Of a DNA stretch of 64,000 nucleotides, positions 56,527-64,000 are shown in pieces. Both the position numbers and the translations under genes were made by a program. Each line of letters begins with the position of its first letter. The first letter of the stretch is position 1. The notes beneath the pieces were generated by a model that made no database searches, had not been told where the DNA came from, and worked only from the letters and a program-made list of their open reading frames with translations. Source of the stretch: JBAZWV01 sp041660225 (GTDB taxonomy: Bacteria; Patescibacteriota; Patescibacteriia; 2-12-FULL-60-25); the NCBI GenBank assembly GCA_041660225.1, contig JBAZWV010000002.1, positions 314,735-378,734 of the forward strand, written 5' to 3'.

Positions 56527-59274
56527 TTATGGTGCAGAGGCGTTGTCGGAGAAGTGCATCACGCTGCCGACTTCCGACGGGGTCACGAACCAGGAGAACA
56601 CCGCATCGAAATTCAACGGTTCCTTGAGAAGGATCGTGAACCCTGTGTCCGACCAGTCATCCGTATAATAATTTCCCACATCACCCCGCGGCGTTACAGA
56701 AACTACGGGATACGCATTGATAGTCGGGAACGTTACGTTCACTTCCGTGGCACCGGCATACATCTTCGCGAAACCCGAACGCATCATCATATCTCCGCTC
56801 CATTGAGGAGCCACATAGACCATGATGGTGCCGGTTCCCGATGAGAGCGTACCCATCGACGTCCCCAGGACCAAGCCGGGACCACGGGCTTTGACCGCCA
56901 TACCATTGTCTCCGGCCATGAGAAGGTCCCCTGCGGAGATGGATCCGTTCGACGCCGAGACGACGGTCGGAACCTGGCCCTTCAAAGCGACGGCGACAAA
57001 TGCCGGATCCGTTTCGCGACCCTCTTCCGCATTCCCCAGGAATCCGGGTTTGGTGGAAACGACCCCAAGGATCGTATTGCGATGGGTCGCATTCGCTCGG
57101 ACCACACGAGACGTTGCACGCGATGAATCAAATGCGACGACATCTCCGGCGGCGAACGTCGAGGTCGTGTTCTTGAGGAAGTATTCGGCATAATCCCCGC
57201 CCAAACTCAGGAACACCCCGTCGGCATACACGTTCCCGTTGCATCGCACGCTGAACTTGCGGCTGTCCGTCGTGTTCCCCGCGAGGAAAATATCTGCCGT
57301 TCCGTTCGCGTCGCTGCATCCGCCACGTACGTCGAGGACAGGAACCGCGTTGTCGGCGGTATTGGAAATAAATGTCATCGTGACGTTGGTTGTCGAGGCC
57401 AGCACGTTCAGATTCCTCGCCGTCAGTGCATCCGTCGTGAACAGCCCCGTCGATGTCCCTCCGCCGAACTGGATGCTGTTCGTGGTGGTGTTGCCGTTCG
57501 TCGTCACGGTTTGAAAATCCAGGCTCATTCCGGACGGACAGTTTGTACCGTTCGCGAGACAGACCGGTTGACCTTGAACGGTGACTGTTCCGAGGAAGGT
57601 TGAAATTCCGGTGATGCCAAGCGAACCTTGGGAGAAAATGCCTCCGTTTCCAACGGTGAGGCTTCCGCCGATCGTAAAATGATTCGCGACAGCTCCGTCA
57701 TTCAATACCTGAAGATTCCCGAGTTCCGCGCTATGTGCGATCAGACCGTTCACTTCTGCGCCCTGGATGTCCACGGTCACGAGTGTACTGTTCTCAAAAT
57801 TCGTAAGATACGCGTAGCGGCCGGAGACGACGACCACGTTGACCCCTGGTCCCGGGAACGTCGTGGTCGCGACCTGAACGGGAGACGCGGGGTTGGAAAT
57901 ATCGAGGACATTTAACGTAGAACCTCCGTATCCCGCCACGTACGCGTAGCGGCCGGAGACGGAAATCGAGACAGGACCGGTTCCTGCTGGGAACGTCGTG
58001 GTCGCGACCTGAACGGGAGACGTAGGGTTGGAAATATCTACCGTGGCCAAAATGTCGTTGTAGCTCGTGACATATGCATAGCGGCCGGAAACGACGATAT
58101 ACCCCGGATTGAGCGCAAACGTCGTGGTCGCGACCTGGAGCGGGACGGCCGGATTTGAAAGGTCGAGGACCGCCATGGAACGACCACCAGCGGAGTTGTG
58201 GTTGACCACGTAGGCGTATCGGCCGGAGACGGAGATCGATTGCGCGCCAGATCCGCCATTGAAACTCGTTGTCGCCGTCTGGACGGGAGCCATGGGATTC
58301 GAAACGTCTACCGTCAGGAAACGTCCGCTGTCGAACGCCGTCACATATGCATATTTCCCGGAGACGAAGACCGAGCAAGAGCATGCGTCGCCCGCAAACG
58401 TCGTGGTCGCGACCTGGAGCGGAACGGCCGGATTCGAAACGTCGAGGACCGCCATAGAGTCCGCATCGAAGTGTGTCACATACGCATACTTCCCGGAGAC
58501 GAAAACCGAGCTCGGACCCGTTCCCGCCGGGAATGTGGTGGTCGAAACTTGATCGGGAGCAATCGGATTCGAAACGTCCACGATGGCGAGCGTGTTGTTT
58601 CCGTAATTCGTCACATACGCATACTTCCCGGAGACGAAGAGACCGTTTGGCATTGCATCGCTATTGAAAGTTGTCGTAGCGATCTGTCTCAACGTATCTC
58701 CCGTGTGTAAAATATTCTGAATATTCCCGCTCACATCCAACGCTTCCGTCGGTGTGGGAATATTCACGCCGAGTTTTCCGCCGGTCAGTGCCGTATCAAA
58801 GACAAAATTTGCGGTTGCAGAGGTGTTTCCACCAAAGAGGACATCGCGTGTCATTGTGACGGGGAAGATGGTGTTATTCGTGGCATCTTCGGTGAAGACG
58901 GGCCCGGAGCCTGTGGGGCAGTTCGTGCCGTTTGAAAGACAGACGGAAACACCTCCGATGGTCAGTGATGAACCCGAGGCTGACGTGAATGCGAGATTCG
59001 TGGTCGTAATGATGGATCCCGTCGCCGCGACGAAATTGATCCCCGTGAGGAACGACTGCGCTCCCGAAACGACGAATGCATCCGTCGTGAACAGTCCCGT
59101 CGATGTCCCTCCGCCGAACTGGATGCTGTTCGTGGTGGTGTTGCCGTTCGTCGTGACTGCGTGGAGATCAGAAGCGGCAAAGACGCTGTTTCCGAAGACA
59201 ACAAATCCGATGCCGATGAGCATCACGACCATTGCTTTCCGGAAGGAGAAAAATGTCATGAAGAGGGTGCTCAT
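56527..59274 (-). CDS. Large secreted LVIVD-repeat surface protein
   Basis: The 915-aa protein has a signal peptide (MVVMLIGIGFVVFGNSVFAA), then an N-terminal block ending in SIQFGGGTSTGLFTTD, seven ~45-aa repeats with VSGKYAYVT...VDVSNPxxPxQVATTTF (LVIVD family, forming a beta-propeller), a second copy of the GGGTSTGLFTTD block, and a C-terminal part with GGDYAEYFLKNTTSTFAAGD, a motif frequent in patescibacterial surface proteins. The fold suggests adhesion. The repeat DNA is conserved, so recombination can change repeat number. No neighbouring gene shares its transcript. Confidence 0.85.
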   Translation of the reverse strand: MSTLFMTFFSFRKAMVVMLIGIGFVVFGNSVFAASDLHAVTTNGNTTTNSIQFGGGTSTGLFTTDAFVVSGAQSFLTGINFVAATGSIITTTNLAFTSASGSSLTIGGVSVCLSNGTNCPTGSGPVFTEDATNNTIFPVTMTRDVLFGGNTSATANFVFDTALTGGKLGVNIPTPTEALDVSGNIQNILHTGDTLRQIATTTFNSDAMPNGLFVSGKYAYVTNYGNNTLAIVDVSNPIAPDQVSTTTFPAGTGPSSVFVSGKYAYVTHFDADSMAVLDVSNPAVPLQVATTTFAGDACSCSVFVSGKYAYVTAFDSGRFLTVDVSNPMAPVQTATTSFNGGSGAQSISVSGRYAYVVNHNSAGGRSMAVLDLSNPAVPLQVATTTFALNPGYIVVSGRYAYVTSYNDILATVDISNPTSPVQVATTTFPAGTGPVSISVSGRYAYVAGYGGSTLNVLDISNPASPVQVATTTFPGPGVNVVVVSGRYAYLTNFENSTLVTVDIQGAEVNGLIAHSAELGNLQVLNDGAVANHFTIGGSLTVGNGGIFSQGSLGITGISTFLGTVTVQGQPVCLANGTNCPSGMSLDFQTVTTNGNTTTNSIQFGGGTSTGLFTTDALTARNLNVLASTTNVTMTFISNTADNAVPVLDVRGGCSDANGTADIFLAGNTTDSRKFSVRCNGNVYADGVFLSLGGDYAEYFLKNTTSTFAAGDVVAFDSSRATSRVVRANATHRNTILGVVSTKPGFLGNAEEGRETDPAFVAVALKGQVPTVVSASNGSISAGDLLMAGDNGMAVKARGPGLVLGTSMGTLSSGTGTIMVYVAPQWSGDMMMRSGFAKMYAGATEVNVTFPTINAYPVVSVTPRGDVGNYYTDDWSDTGFTILLKEPLNFDAVFSWFVTPSEVGSVMHFSDNASAP
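57425..57510 (+). repeat. Direct repeat, copy 1 (second copy at 59065-59155)
   Basis: About 75 bases around CCGTCGATGTCCCTCCGCCG recur at 59065-59155 with one or two differences, inside the same gene, encoding SIQFGGGTSTGLFTTDA twice. Confidence 0.75.
57790..58690 (-). repeat. Seven tandem ~135-bp LVIVD repeats
   Basis: The words GTAGCGGCCGGAGAC and GTCGTGGTCGCGACCTG recur about every 120-140 bases. The repeats correspond to residues about 200-490 of the surface protein. Confidence 0.85.
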
Positions 59275-59375
59275 AGCGGAATTTTCTGTAAAAAAGATCT
59301 ATAATCCGCATAGAGCGTACCACGAAACGACTCTTTTCGTTATGTCCGTTGGCTTTGTAATCGGAGCCATTCTAC

Positions 59376-59416
59376 GCAAAAACGCGCACCCCGATATGCT
59401 CGCGAACGCGCGTTTT
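59376..59416 (-). terminator. Terminator of tRNA-Leu
   Basis: On the minus strand AAAACGCGC...GCGCGTTTTTGCG follows the tRNA by about 6 bases. Confidence 0.65.
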
Positions 59417-59421
59417 CTGCT

Positions 59422-59507
59422 TGGTGCTCGGGGTGGGGATCGAACCCACATGCCCTTACGGGCCGGACATTTTAAGTGTCGTGCGTATACCATTCCGCCA
59501 CCCGAGC
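59422..59507 (-). tRNA. tRNA-Leu(UAA)
   Basis: Acceptor GCTCGGG/CCCGAGC, anticodon loop CTTAAAA with TAA, a long variable arm (GGCCCGTAAGGGC), T arm with GGTTCGATCC, discriminator A and encoded CCA (59424-59422). No intron is present. Confidence 0.95.
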
Positions 59508-59600
59508 ATGTCTTATTTCTTCATTTTCCTATTCCTTCCCCTGTGCGTCGGCTTCAAACTGTGACAATTAGGACATAAAACACGTACATTTTCAAGTCAC

Positions 59601-59652
59601 CTGTCATTCCGACCGAGCAAAACAGATCCCTCGACTTCGCTCGGGATGACAG
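59601..59652. repeat. Palindromic intergenic repeat
   Basis: CTGTCATTCCGACCGAG and CTCGGGATGACAG form a bulged stem around AAAACAGATCCCTCGACTTCG. This GTCATCCCGAGCGAAGTCGAGG type of palindrome is a common intergenic repeat in many bacteria. It lies 34 bases before the ZIP gene. The flanking 59508-59600 holds no gene. Confidence 0.75.
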
Positions 59653-59685
59653 TGAGAAGGTTGTCAGCTACCCTGTTCATCATCT

Positions 59686-60444
59686 ATGTCTCCTATCATC
59701 GCCTACGCGCTCCTGCCGCTCATCTCGACCTTCCTCGGCGGATACGTCGTCCTGCGATGGAAACGTGACCTTCATCCGTGGCTTTCGCTTTCCGGTGGCA
59801 TTCTCCTCGGTGTCGCGTTTTTGGATCTGCTTCCCGAAGCGTTTGAACAAGGCGCAGAGAACGGTGTGAATGCGATGGTGATCGGCGCAGGAGCGCTTGG
59901 CGCCATTCTCTTTTTCCATATTCTCGACAAGCTTTTAGGAGCGCATCATCACGAACACGCCTCCCCTACTCCCGACGAACACTGCGCGAACGAACGTCAT
60001 CACACAACGCACGCTTGGATTCGCGCTGCCGGCCTCGTGCTTCACAGTCTCATGGACGGTCTTGCAATCGGAGGAGGATTTGCCGCGGATCCTTCGCTCG
60101 GACTGTTGATCACGCTCGCGGTCGTCATGCACGATTTTTCTGATGGGATGAGCACCGTGACAATTTTGAAAAACGCGCTCGGACCCAAACATCGTGGCGT
60201 GCTCTACACCCTTTTGCTCGACGCACTTGCGCCCTTCATCGGTGTCCTCATCGGACTCAAACTTGGTATTTCCGCAGGAATGATCGCCGTCATGCTCGCA
60301 ATCTTTTCCGGCTTCTTCATCAGCATCTCGCTGTCTGAACTTCTGCCGCAAGCACATGCTGATAAGACGCACCGTGCAGGTCTCGCGCTGACCGTTCTCG
60401 GAATCGCCTTCGTACTGACATTCCGTCTTCTCGCTCCGGTATAA
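59686..60444 (+). CDS. ZIP-family metal transporter
   Basis: The 252-aa protein has eight predicted membrane helices, a His-rich cytoplasmic loop (GAHHHEHASPTPDEH, then NERHHTTH) and the ZIP metal site helices HSLMDGLAIGGGFAAD and VVMHDFSDGMSTVTIL, with LLDALAPFIGVLIGL after. ZIP proteins import zinc, iron or manganese. Promoter unclear; a palindromic repeat precedes it. Confidence 0.92.
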   Translation: MSPIIAYALLPLISTFLGGYVVLRWKRDLHPWLSLSGGILLGVAFLDLLPEAFEQGAENGVNAMVIGAGALGAILFFHILDKLLGAHHHEHASPTPDEHCANERHHTTHAWIRAAGLVLHSLMDGLAIGGGFAADPSLGLLITLAVVMHDFSDGMSTVTILKNALGPKHRGVLYTLLLDALAPFIGVLIGLKLGISAGMIAVMLAIFSGFFISISLSELLPQAHADKTHRAGLALTVLGIAFVLTFRLLAPV

Positions 60445-60511
60445 GACGAGACTGGACGTGTTCGCAAGGTTTTGATATCTTCTCCTTTCACCCAATTGTG
60501 TAGGGGGTTTT

Positions 60512-60718
60512 GTGAGAAAGTCATCTCCCAGAAATCAGAACCGGGCCGCAATACGAGCACACGCAATCGACTCCGATTTCAACTGTGATTTCGGCGACGA
60601 GCTCCGGCAGCGCCCACAACCCAAGACCAACCCGACGCGCGCGGCCACGCCGAGCGACTCCCGCCCTGGAAGATTGGGCTTCGATGCCATCAATTCGTTC
60701 GACTTCGGAACGCACTGA
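60512..60718 (+). CDS. Possible small protein (68 aa)
   Basis: GTG 60512 follows TAGGGGG, and TATCTT (-10) with TGGACG 17 bases before it lies upstream at about 60451-60479. A terminator follows the stop. The product (MRKSSPRNQNRAAIRAHAID...) is basic with an acidic/aromatic end (GFDAINSFDFGTH). No family. The signals match the orphan-gene style seen at 11.6, 22-27 and 45 kb. An opposite-strand frame exists but has no start signals. Confidence 0.5.
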   Translation: MRKSSPRNQNRAAIRAHAIDSDFNCDFGDELRQRPQPKTNPTRAATPSDSRPGRLGFDAINSFDFGTH

Positions 60719-60744
60719 CCGGTATCGCGTCCCTCCTTCTCTCT

Positions 60745-60769
60745 CCCACTTCATACGAGGTGGGTTTTT
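60745..60769 (+). terminator. Terminator of the 68-aa gene
   Basis: CCCAC...GTGGG followed by TTTTTC; a short stem. Confidence 0.6.
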
Positions 60770-60812
60770 CTTACCCCTAGCCATCGTCTGCAGCCTGCGC
60801 TAAAGTTTCCCC

Positions 60813-61835
60813 ATGTTGGAGGAACAAGAACGTATCGTGACTCCGGAATCCCAAGACGCGGACCGTGGGTTCGACGTTTCTCTGCGCCCAAAAACGCTGG
60901 ATGAATTCATCGGACAACCGAAAATCAAAGAGAATCTCCGCGTTTTTCTTGAAGCGGCAAAAGGCCGGAGCGAACCGTGCGAACACGTCCTACTCTACGG
61001 TCCGCCGGGACTGGGAAAAACAACGCTCGCAAACGTGATCGCACACGAGATGGGAGCGAACATCAAAATCACCAGCGGTCCGGCGCTCGAACGCATCGGG
61101 GACCTCGCCGCGATCCTTACGAACCTCGAAGAAGGCGACATTTTGTTTATCGATGAAATACATCGAATGAACCGCACCATCGAAGAGGTTCTCTACCCCG
61201 CGATGGAGGACTACGCGCTCGATATCGTCATCGGAAAAGGTCCCACGGCGCGTACGCTTCGCTTGGATTTGAAACGCTTCACCCTCATCGGTGCAACGAC
61301 GAAGATCTCCCTCCTCTCCGCTCCCCTTCGCGACCGATTCGGCGGCATGTATCACCTCGATTTTTACGGCGTGGATGAAATGTCGTCCATCGTTTCACGG
61401 AGCGCCGCGCTTCTCGGGATTATTGCGGAAGCCGAACCTGCGCGCATCATCGCATCGCGCGCACGCCGCACGCCGCGCATCGCAAATCGCCTCTTGAAAC
61501 GCGTTCGGGATTACGCCCAGGTGCGTGGGAATGGTATGCTGACGCCGGAGACAGTTGATTTAGCGCTCACCGCTCTGGATATTGACCCTCGCGGTCTCGA
61601 CGAAGCAGATCGTCGTACGCTTCGCGCCATGATCGAAAAATTCGCAGGCGGTCCCGTCGGTCTCACGACCCTCGCGGCATCCACCGCCGAAGATGTCTCG
61701 ACCCTCGAAGAAGTCATCGAGCCGTTCCTGCTCCAGGAAGGTCTCCTCGATCGTACGCCTCGTGGCCGCGTCGCAACCGACCTCGCCTACGCCCATCTGA
61801 AAATCCTTCGTCCTTCCTCACAGTTGCTCATGTAA
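60813..61835 (+). CDS. ruvB: Holliday junction helicase motor RuvB
   Basis: RuvB is the AAA+ ring that drives branch migration with RuvA. The 340-aa protein has SLRPKTLDEFIGQPKIKENL, Walker A LLYGPPGLGKTTLA, Walker B DILFIDEIHRMNRTIEE, sensor 1 TLIGATTKISLLSAPLRDRF (with the Arg finger) and the C-terminal winged helix ending RGRVATDLAYAHLK. The usual GIVQRLEFY after the Arg finger is GGMYHLDFY. A conserved hairpin element starts right after its stop. Confidence 0.96.
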   Translation: MLEEQERIVTPESQDADRGFDVSLRPKTLDEFIGQPKIKENLRVFLEAAKGRSEPCEHVLLYGPPGLGKTTLANVIAHEMGANIKITSGPALERIGDLAAILTNLEEGDILFIDEIHRMNRTIEEVLYPAMEDYALDIVIGKGPTARTLRLDLKRFTLIGATTKISLLSAPLRDRFGGMYHLDFYGVDEMSSIVSRSAALLGIIAEAEPARIIASRARRTPRIANRLLKRVRDYAQVRGNGMLTPETVDLALTALDIDPRGLDEADRRTLRAMIEKFAGGPVGLTTLAASTAEDVSTLEEVIEPFLLQEGLLDRTPRGRVATDLAYAHLKILRPSSQLLM

Positions 61836-61912
61836 GTATGAGAAACATTTTTGAAGCGAGGACCGTTGACCATCTCCAGTGGGAATCCACAGCAAAAAAA
61901 TGATTCTCATAC
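61836..61912. repeat. Hairpin element, copy 2 (shares a 28-nt core with 6882-6963)
   Basis: GTATGAGAAACATTTTT (61836-61852) pairs with the region ending GATTCTCATAC (to 61912) over 16 of 17 positions. The loop holds GTTGACCATCTCCAGTGGGA followed by ATCCACAG (61865-61892). The arms differ from those of copy 1, but the loop core is conserved. Confidence 0.75.
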
Positions 61913-61916
61913 GTAC

Positions 61917-62168
61917 ATGATTCCCCTCTCGATATTCCTCATTGCCTGGCTGATCCTTCTCGGGATCTACGTGCTTTTAGCGCTCGTCAGCATGACGCAG
62001 ATGATCCGCTTCAGCGTCGCGAGCAGCATGACGTATTTTTCAACCGGCGTTTTCTTGCTCGTCGCCATCCTCGTCATTTCTGTCACCGGAATCTATCTCA
62101 TGACCGTTGATTGGACGCTTGGACTTGATATGGGAAATATTTTCCAAGGACCCAGCATTCCTCTGTAA
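61917..62168 (+). CDS. Small two-helix membrane protein (83 aa)
   Basis: ATG 61917 follows the hairpin element. The product has two membrane helices (IFLIAWLILLGIYVLLALVS and MTYFSTGVFLLVAILVISVT). No family recognised. It precedes the PH-domain gene by 4 bases, so they form a unit. Confidence 0.75.
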   Translation: MIPLSIFLIAWLILLGIYVLLALVSMTQMIRFSVASSMTYFSTGVFLLVAILVISVTGIYLMTVDWTLGLDMGNIFQGPSIPL

Positions 62169-62172
62169 TCCC

Positions 62173-62745
62173 ATGATCGATCTCCAACACCTCCCCGGAT
62201 CGACTCCCGACGAAAAAACCGTCGCGCTTTTACGGCGCCATTGGACGAGTCTCGTTTCATTGGGCATTTCGTTCATCTTCATCCTCATCCTGCCCGTCGG
62301 AACGTTTTTCGCCGTAGGATATGCCGTCCCCGAGTTTTTCGATGATCCCGTCCGCACGACGCTCTTCGTTCTCGGCCTCTCCACCTTCTTTCTCTATGCC
62401 TGGTTGTTTCTTTATCAACACTATATCGACTATCATCTCGATCTCTGGATCGTGACCGACAACCGCATCCTGAACATCGAACAACACGGACTCTTCGCCC
62501 GCACCGTAGCCGAACTACGCCTGCACCGCATCCAAGACGTCACCGCCGAAGTCCATGGCTTCCTTCACACCATGCTCGATTACGGCAACGTTTATATCCA
62601 AACGGCTGGCGAAACACAGCGTTTTCAATTCGAAGATATTCCGCATCCCAACCAAATCGCAAAACTCGTCCTCGATCTCGCCGAAAAAAACCGCCAAGAA
62701 GAGCTTGGAGAAGCCGTCGAAGAATTCCAAAATGGATCCGGATAG
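62173..62745 (+). CDS. Bacterial PH-domain membrane protein (YdbS-like)
   Basis: The 190-aa protein has two membrane helices (LGISFIFILILPVGTFFAVG and LGLSTFFLYAWLFLYQHYID) followed by a bacterial PH domain (DLWIVTDNRILNIEQHGLFA, then RIQDVTAEVHGFLHTMLDYG). Function of such proteins is poorly known. A palindromic terminator overlaps its end and that of the convergent gene. Confidence 0.88.
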   Translation: MIDLQHLPGSTPDEKTVALLRRHWTSLVSLGISFIFILILPVGTFFAVGYAVPEFFDDPVRTTLFVLGLSTFFLYAWLFLYQHYIDYHLDLWIVTDNRILNIEQHGLFARTVAELRLHRIQDVTAEVHGFLHTMLDYGNVYIQTAGETQRFQFEDIPHPNQIAKLVLDLAEKNRQEELGEAVEEFQNGSG

Positions 62746-62757
62746 GATCCATTTTTT
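62729..62757. terminator. Bidirectional terminator
   Basis: AAAATGGATCC-GGATA-GGATCCATTTTTT, shared by the PH-domain gene and the convergent 105-aa gene. Confidence 0.8.
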
Positions 62758-63073
62758 ATCTCCCCATCGGTCTCATCGGAGGAAGCTTCGGTGCGAAACC
62801 GCCGCCGATCGCCGAAAAGCTGTTCCCGCTCGACATACGACCGATCGATGTTCCACGTGTCGCAGCCGGATTTTTACCGAGACTCTTGGCGAGATAATCA
62901 CGTGAGGATGACGCTTGAACGGGTCCGCGAATAGCGGCATCGCGCGAAGATGTTGAATCACTTTTTCGCAATCCTTGGATGCGCGCCTCCATTTTAGCGG
63001 TGCGGTCGGATGCGCGGGAAGTCGACGTCGAAAACGTCTGTTTATTTCCCGTGATTCCATCAAAGATACTCAT
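62756..63073 (-). CDS. Low-complexity protein of unknown function (105 aa)
   Basis: ATG 63073 (MSIFDGITGNKQTFSTSTSR...) gives a Ser/Arg/Gly/Pro-rich, probably disordered protein that ends PKLPPMRPMGR. The frame upstream to 63115 overlaps the SpoIID gene. It lies 7 bases after the SpoIID gene, so it is in that transcript. No family is recognised. Confidence 0.6.
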   Translation of the reverse strand: MSIFDGITGNKQTFSTSTSRASDRTAKMEARIQGLRKSDSTSSRDAAIRGPVQASSSRDYLAKSLGKNPAATRGTSIGRMSSGNSFSAIGGGFAPKLPPMRPMGR

Positions 63074-63080
63074 ATCTTTT

Positions 63081-64000
63081 TTATTTATACGCCTGACGGA
63101 GCTCAATGCCCACATAAAAGTGTTTTAAGATCGCGTCGTACAGCGCCTTATCCTTTGAGGCCATGTACAGCGCACCACGCGCCGACATTCCAACGCCATG
63201 ACCCCAGAGCGCTTGGCCGACGTCATGCGGAACAGGCACAGACTTGAGCCACGCATATCCTTTGCCACCCCACACTTCGGTCCAGTCGCGCGTGCGCCCA
63301 TCCGACGTCGAGAAGTACGGCGTGATCGCGAGCTTGCCGTCATACGTCACAATCTGTCCACGCGTTTTGATGACGCCGTCAACGATATTCGGACTGCGCG
63401 CTTCCTGACCATAGCCGCGATACACTTGGTCGAGGTGCGCATCGACAAGGAAAAACTCTGCGGCGTGCTTCGTGCCGCGATTCACGTGATACAAGGCATA
63501 CGTGCGCGCAGCCGTCAGCAATGCTTTTTGATATTCCATCGGACTCACGTTCGATGTTTCAGCGATTCCCTTGAGATACGTCTCAATCAACAGTTCGTTG
63601 ATAACCCACACGGCATCCGTGGCCGGTGCATAGCGAAGTTCGAGTTTGGATCGGAACTTGTTGTCGTTCGCGCCCGGCAACCACGACACGGGACGCGAGT
63701 AATCGGTGATTTCAAGCGGCGCGACGCCATCGGCTGCGGCAAGGACAAACCAACCGGCGGATTGCGAGCTGCAATTCGGACCGGACACGGTGTAGATCTT
63801 TGCGATCCGATCATAGACCACGGTCGCAATTTCACCTTGGGCCAAGGTACAGATCGTATTTCCGTTTTGCTGAACGAGCAGGCTCCCAGAAAGTGAACGC
63901 ACGGGCAACGTGTTATCGGTCGTGCGATACAGCCCGACGCGAATCAATGGTTCGTTCGGGAGATCAGCGCCAAGAGGCGGAACCGTCCCATCAGAAGATG
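63081..64000 (-). CDS. SpoIID/LytB-domain protein (5' end cut by the right edge)
   Basis: The visible 306 residues end in a complete SpoIID domain: PLIRVGLYRT at the start of the domain, VWVINELLIETYLKGIAETS, the KALLTAARTYALYHVNRG segment and the catalytic-domain end ALWGHGVGMSARGALYMASK. SpoIID enzymes cut glycan strands of peptidoglycan; they are common in patescibacterial genomes outside sporulation. The frame is open through 64000, so the N-terminus (probably with a signal peptide) lies outside the window. A start at 63947 would be inside the domain and is unlikely. Confidence 0.88.
   Translation of the reverse strand, partial: SSDGTVPPLGADLPNEPLIRVGLYRTTDNTLPVRSLSGSLLVQQNGNTICTLAQGEIATVVYDRIAKIYTVSGPNCSSQSAGWFVLAAADGVAPLEITDYSRPVSWLPGANDNKFRSKLELRYAPATDAVWVINELLIETYLKGIAETSNVSPMEYQKALLTAARTYALYHVNRGTKHAAEFFLVDAHLDQVYRGYGQEARSPNIVDGVIKTRGQIVTYDGKLAITPYFSTSDGRTRDWTEVWGGKGYAWLKSVPVPHDVGQALWGHGVGMSARGALYMASKDKALYDAILKHFYVGIELRQAYK

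Noticed and set aside
57790..58690. CRISPR-like or satellite repeats
   Set aside because: The ~135-bp period is in frame and encodes LVIVD propeller repeats.

Overview
The window is about 52% GC and gene-dense on both strands. Its gene set suggests a Patescibacteria (CPR) chromosome: short leaderless-looking core genes, VanW, lamin-tail, SpoIID and LVIVD-repeat surface proteins, a compact SMC, an AbrB-SPFH-MacAB cluster, and CooC-like and Fur-like genes. The phylum is inferred from this style; no 16S gene is present.

Left part (1-21.4 kb): the start of an unidentified membrane protein, Hsp20, VanW with a small partner gene, and SMC are on the minus strand. RbfA, a DHH phosphoesterase and ClpP are on the plus strand. 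Then come gyrA, a membrane protein, an MBL-fold protein, a two-gene plus-strand insert of unknown function, a GalT-like gene, ruvC, rpoC and rpoB. rpoBC has its own recognisable promoter and a leader hairpin.

Middle (21.4-27.3 kb): a plus-strand block of nine unrecognised ORFs (46-319 aa) sits between the divergent rpoBC promoter and a RodZ-like/ftsK/recA group. Almost every gap in it holds RNA-like structure. There is a promoter-to-terminator RNA at each end, three copies of a ~158-nt four-stem element with compensatory changes, two copies of a second element, a further 163-nt branched element and many hairpins. Most ORFs have a Shine-Dalgarno (SD) sequence, unlike the core genes around them. 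This is the best candidate for an undescribed system.

Right part (27.3-64 kb): RodZ-like, ftsK, recA, an M23-like lipoprotein with a long leader, a ComEC-like channel, a 2-oxoglutarate oxygenase and leuS are on the minus strand. An SPFH protein follows, then an AbrB-type regulator heading a MacA/ABC/two-permease operon. Next come an unknown gene, a CooC/MinD ATPase, a Fur regulator, DNA polymerase IV with a small partner, lexA, a lamin-tail protein with a lipoprotein, tRNA-Gly, purB, a histidine phosphatase, PolX, a large LVIVD-repeat surface protein, tRNA-Leu, a ZIP transporter, ruvB, a bacterial PH-domain protein and a SpoIID protein cut by the right edge.

Regulation that can be read directly: recA and lexA share an identical GTTC-N7-GTTC box, which in lexA lies between -35 and -10. 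The Fur gene has a perfect palindrome between its -35 and -10. The AbrB gene has a palindrome over its start codon. ruvC, ruvB, recA, lexA, DNA polymerase IV and PolX form a dispersed DNA repair set.
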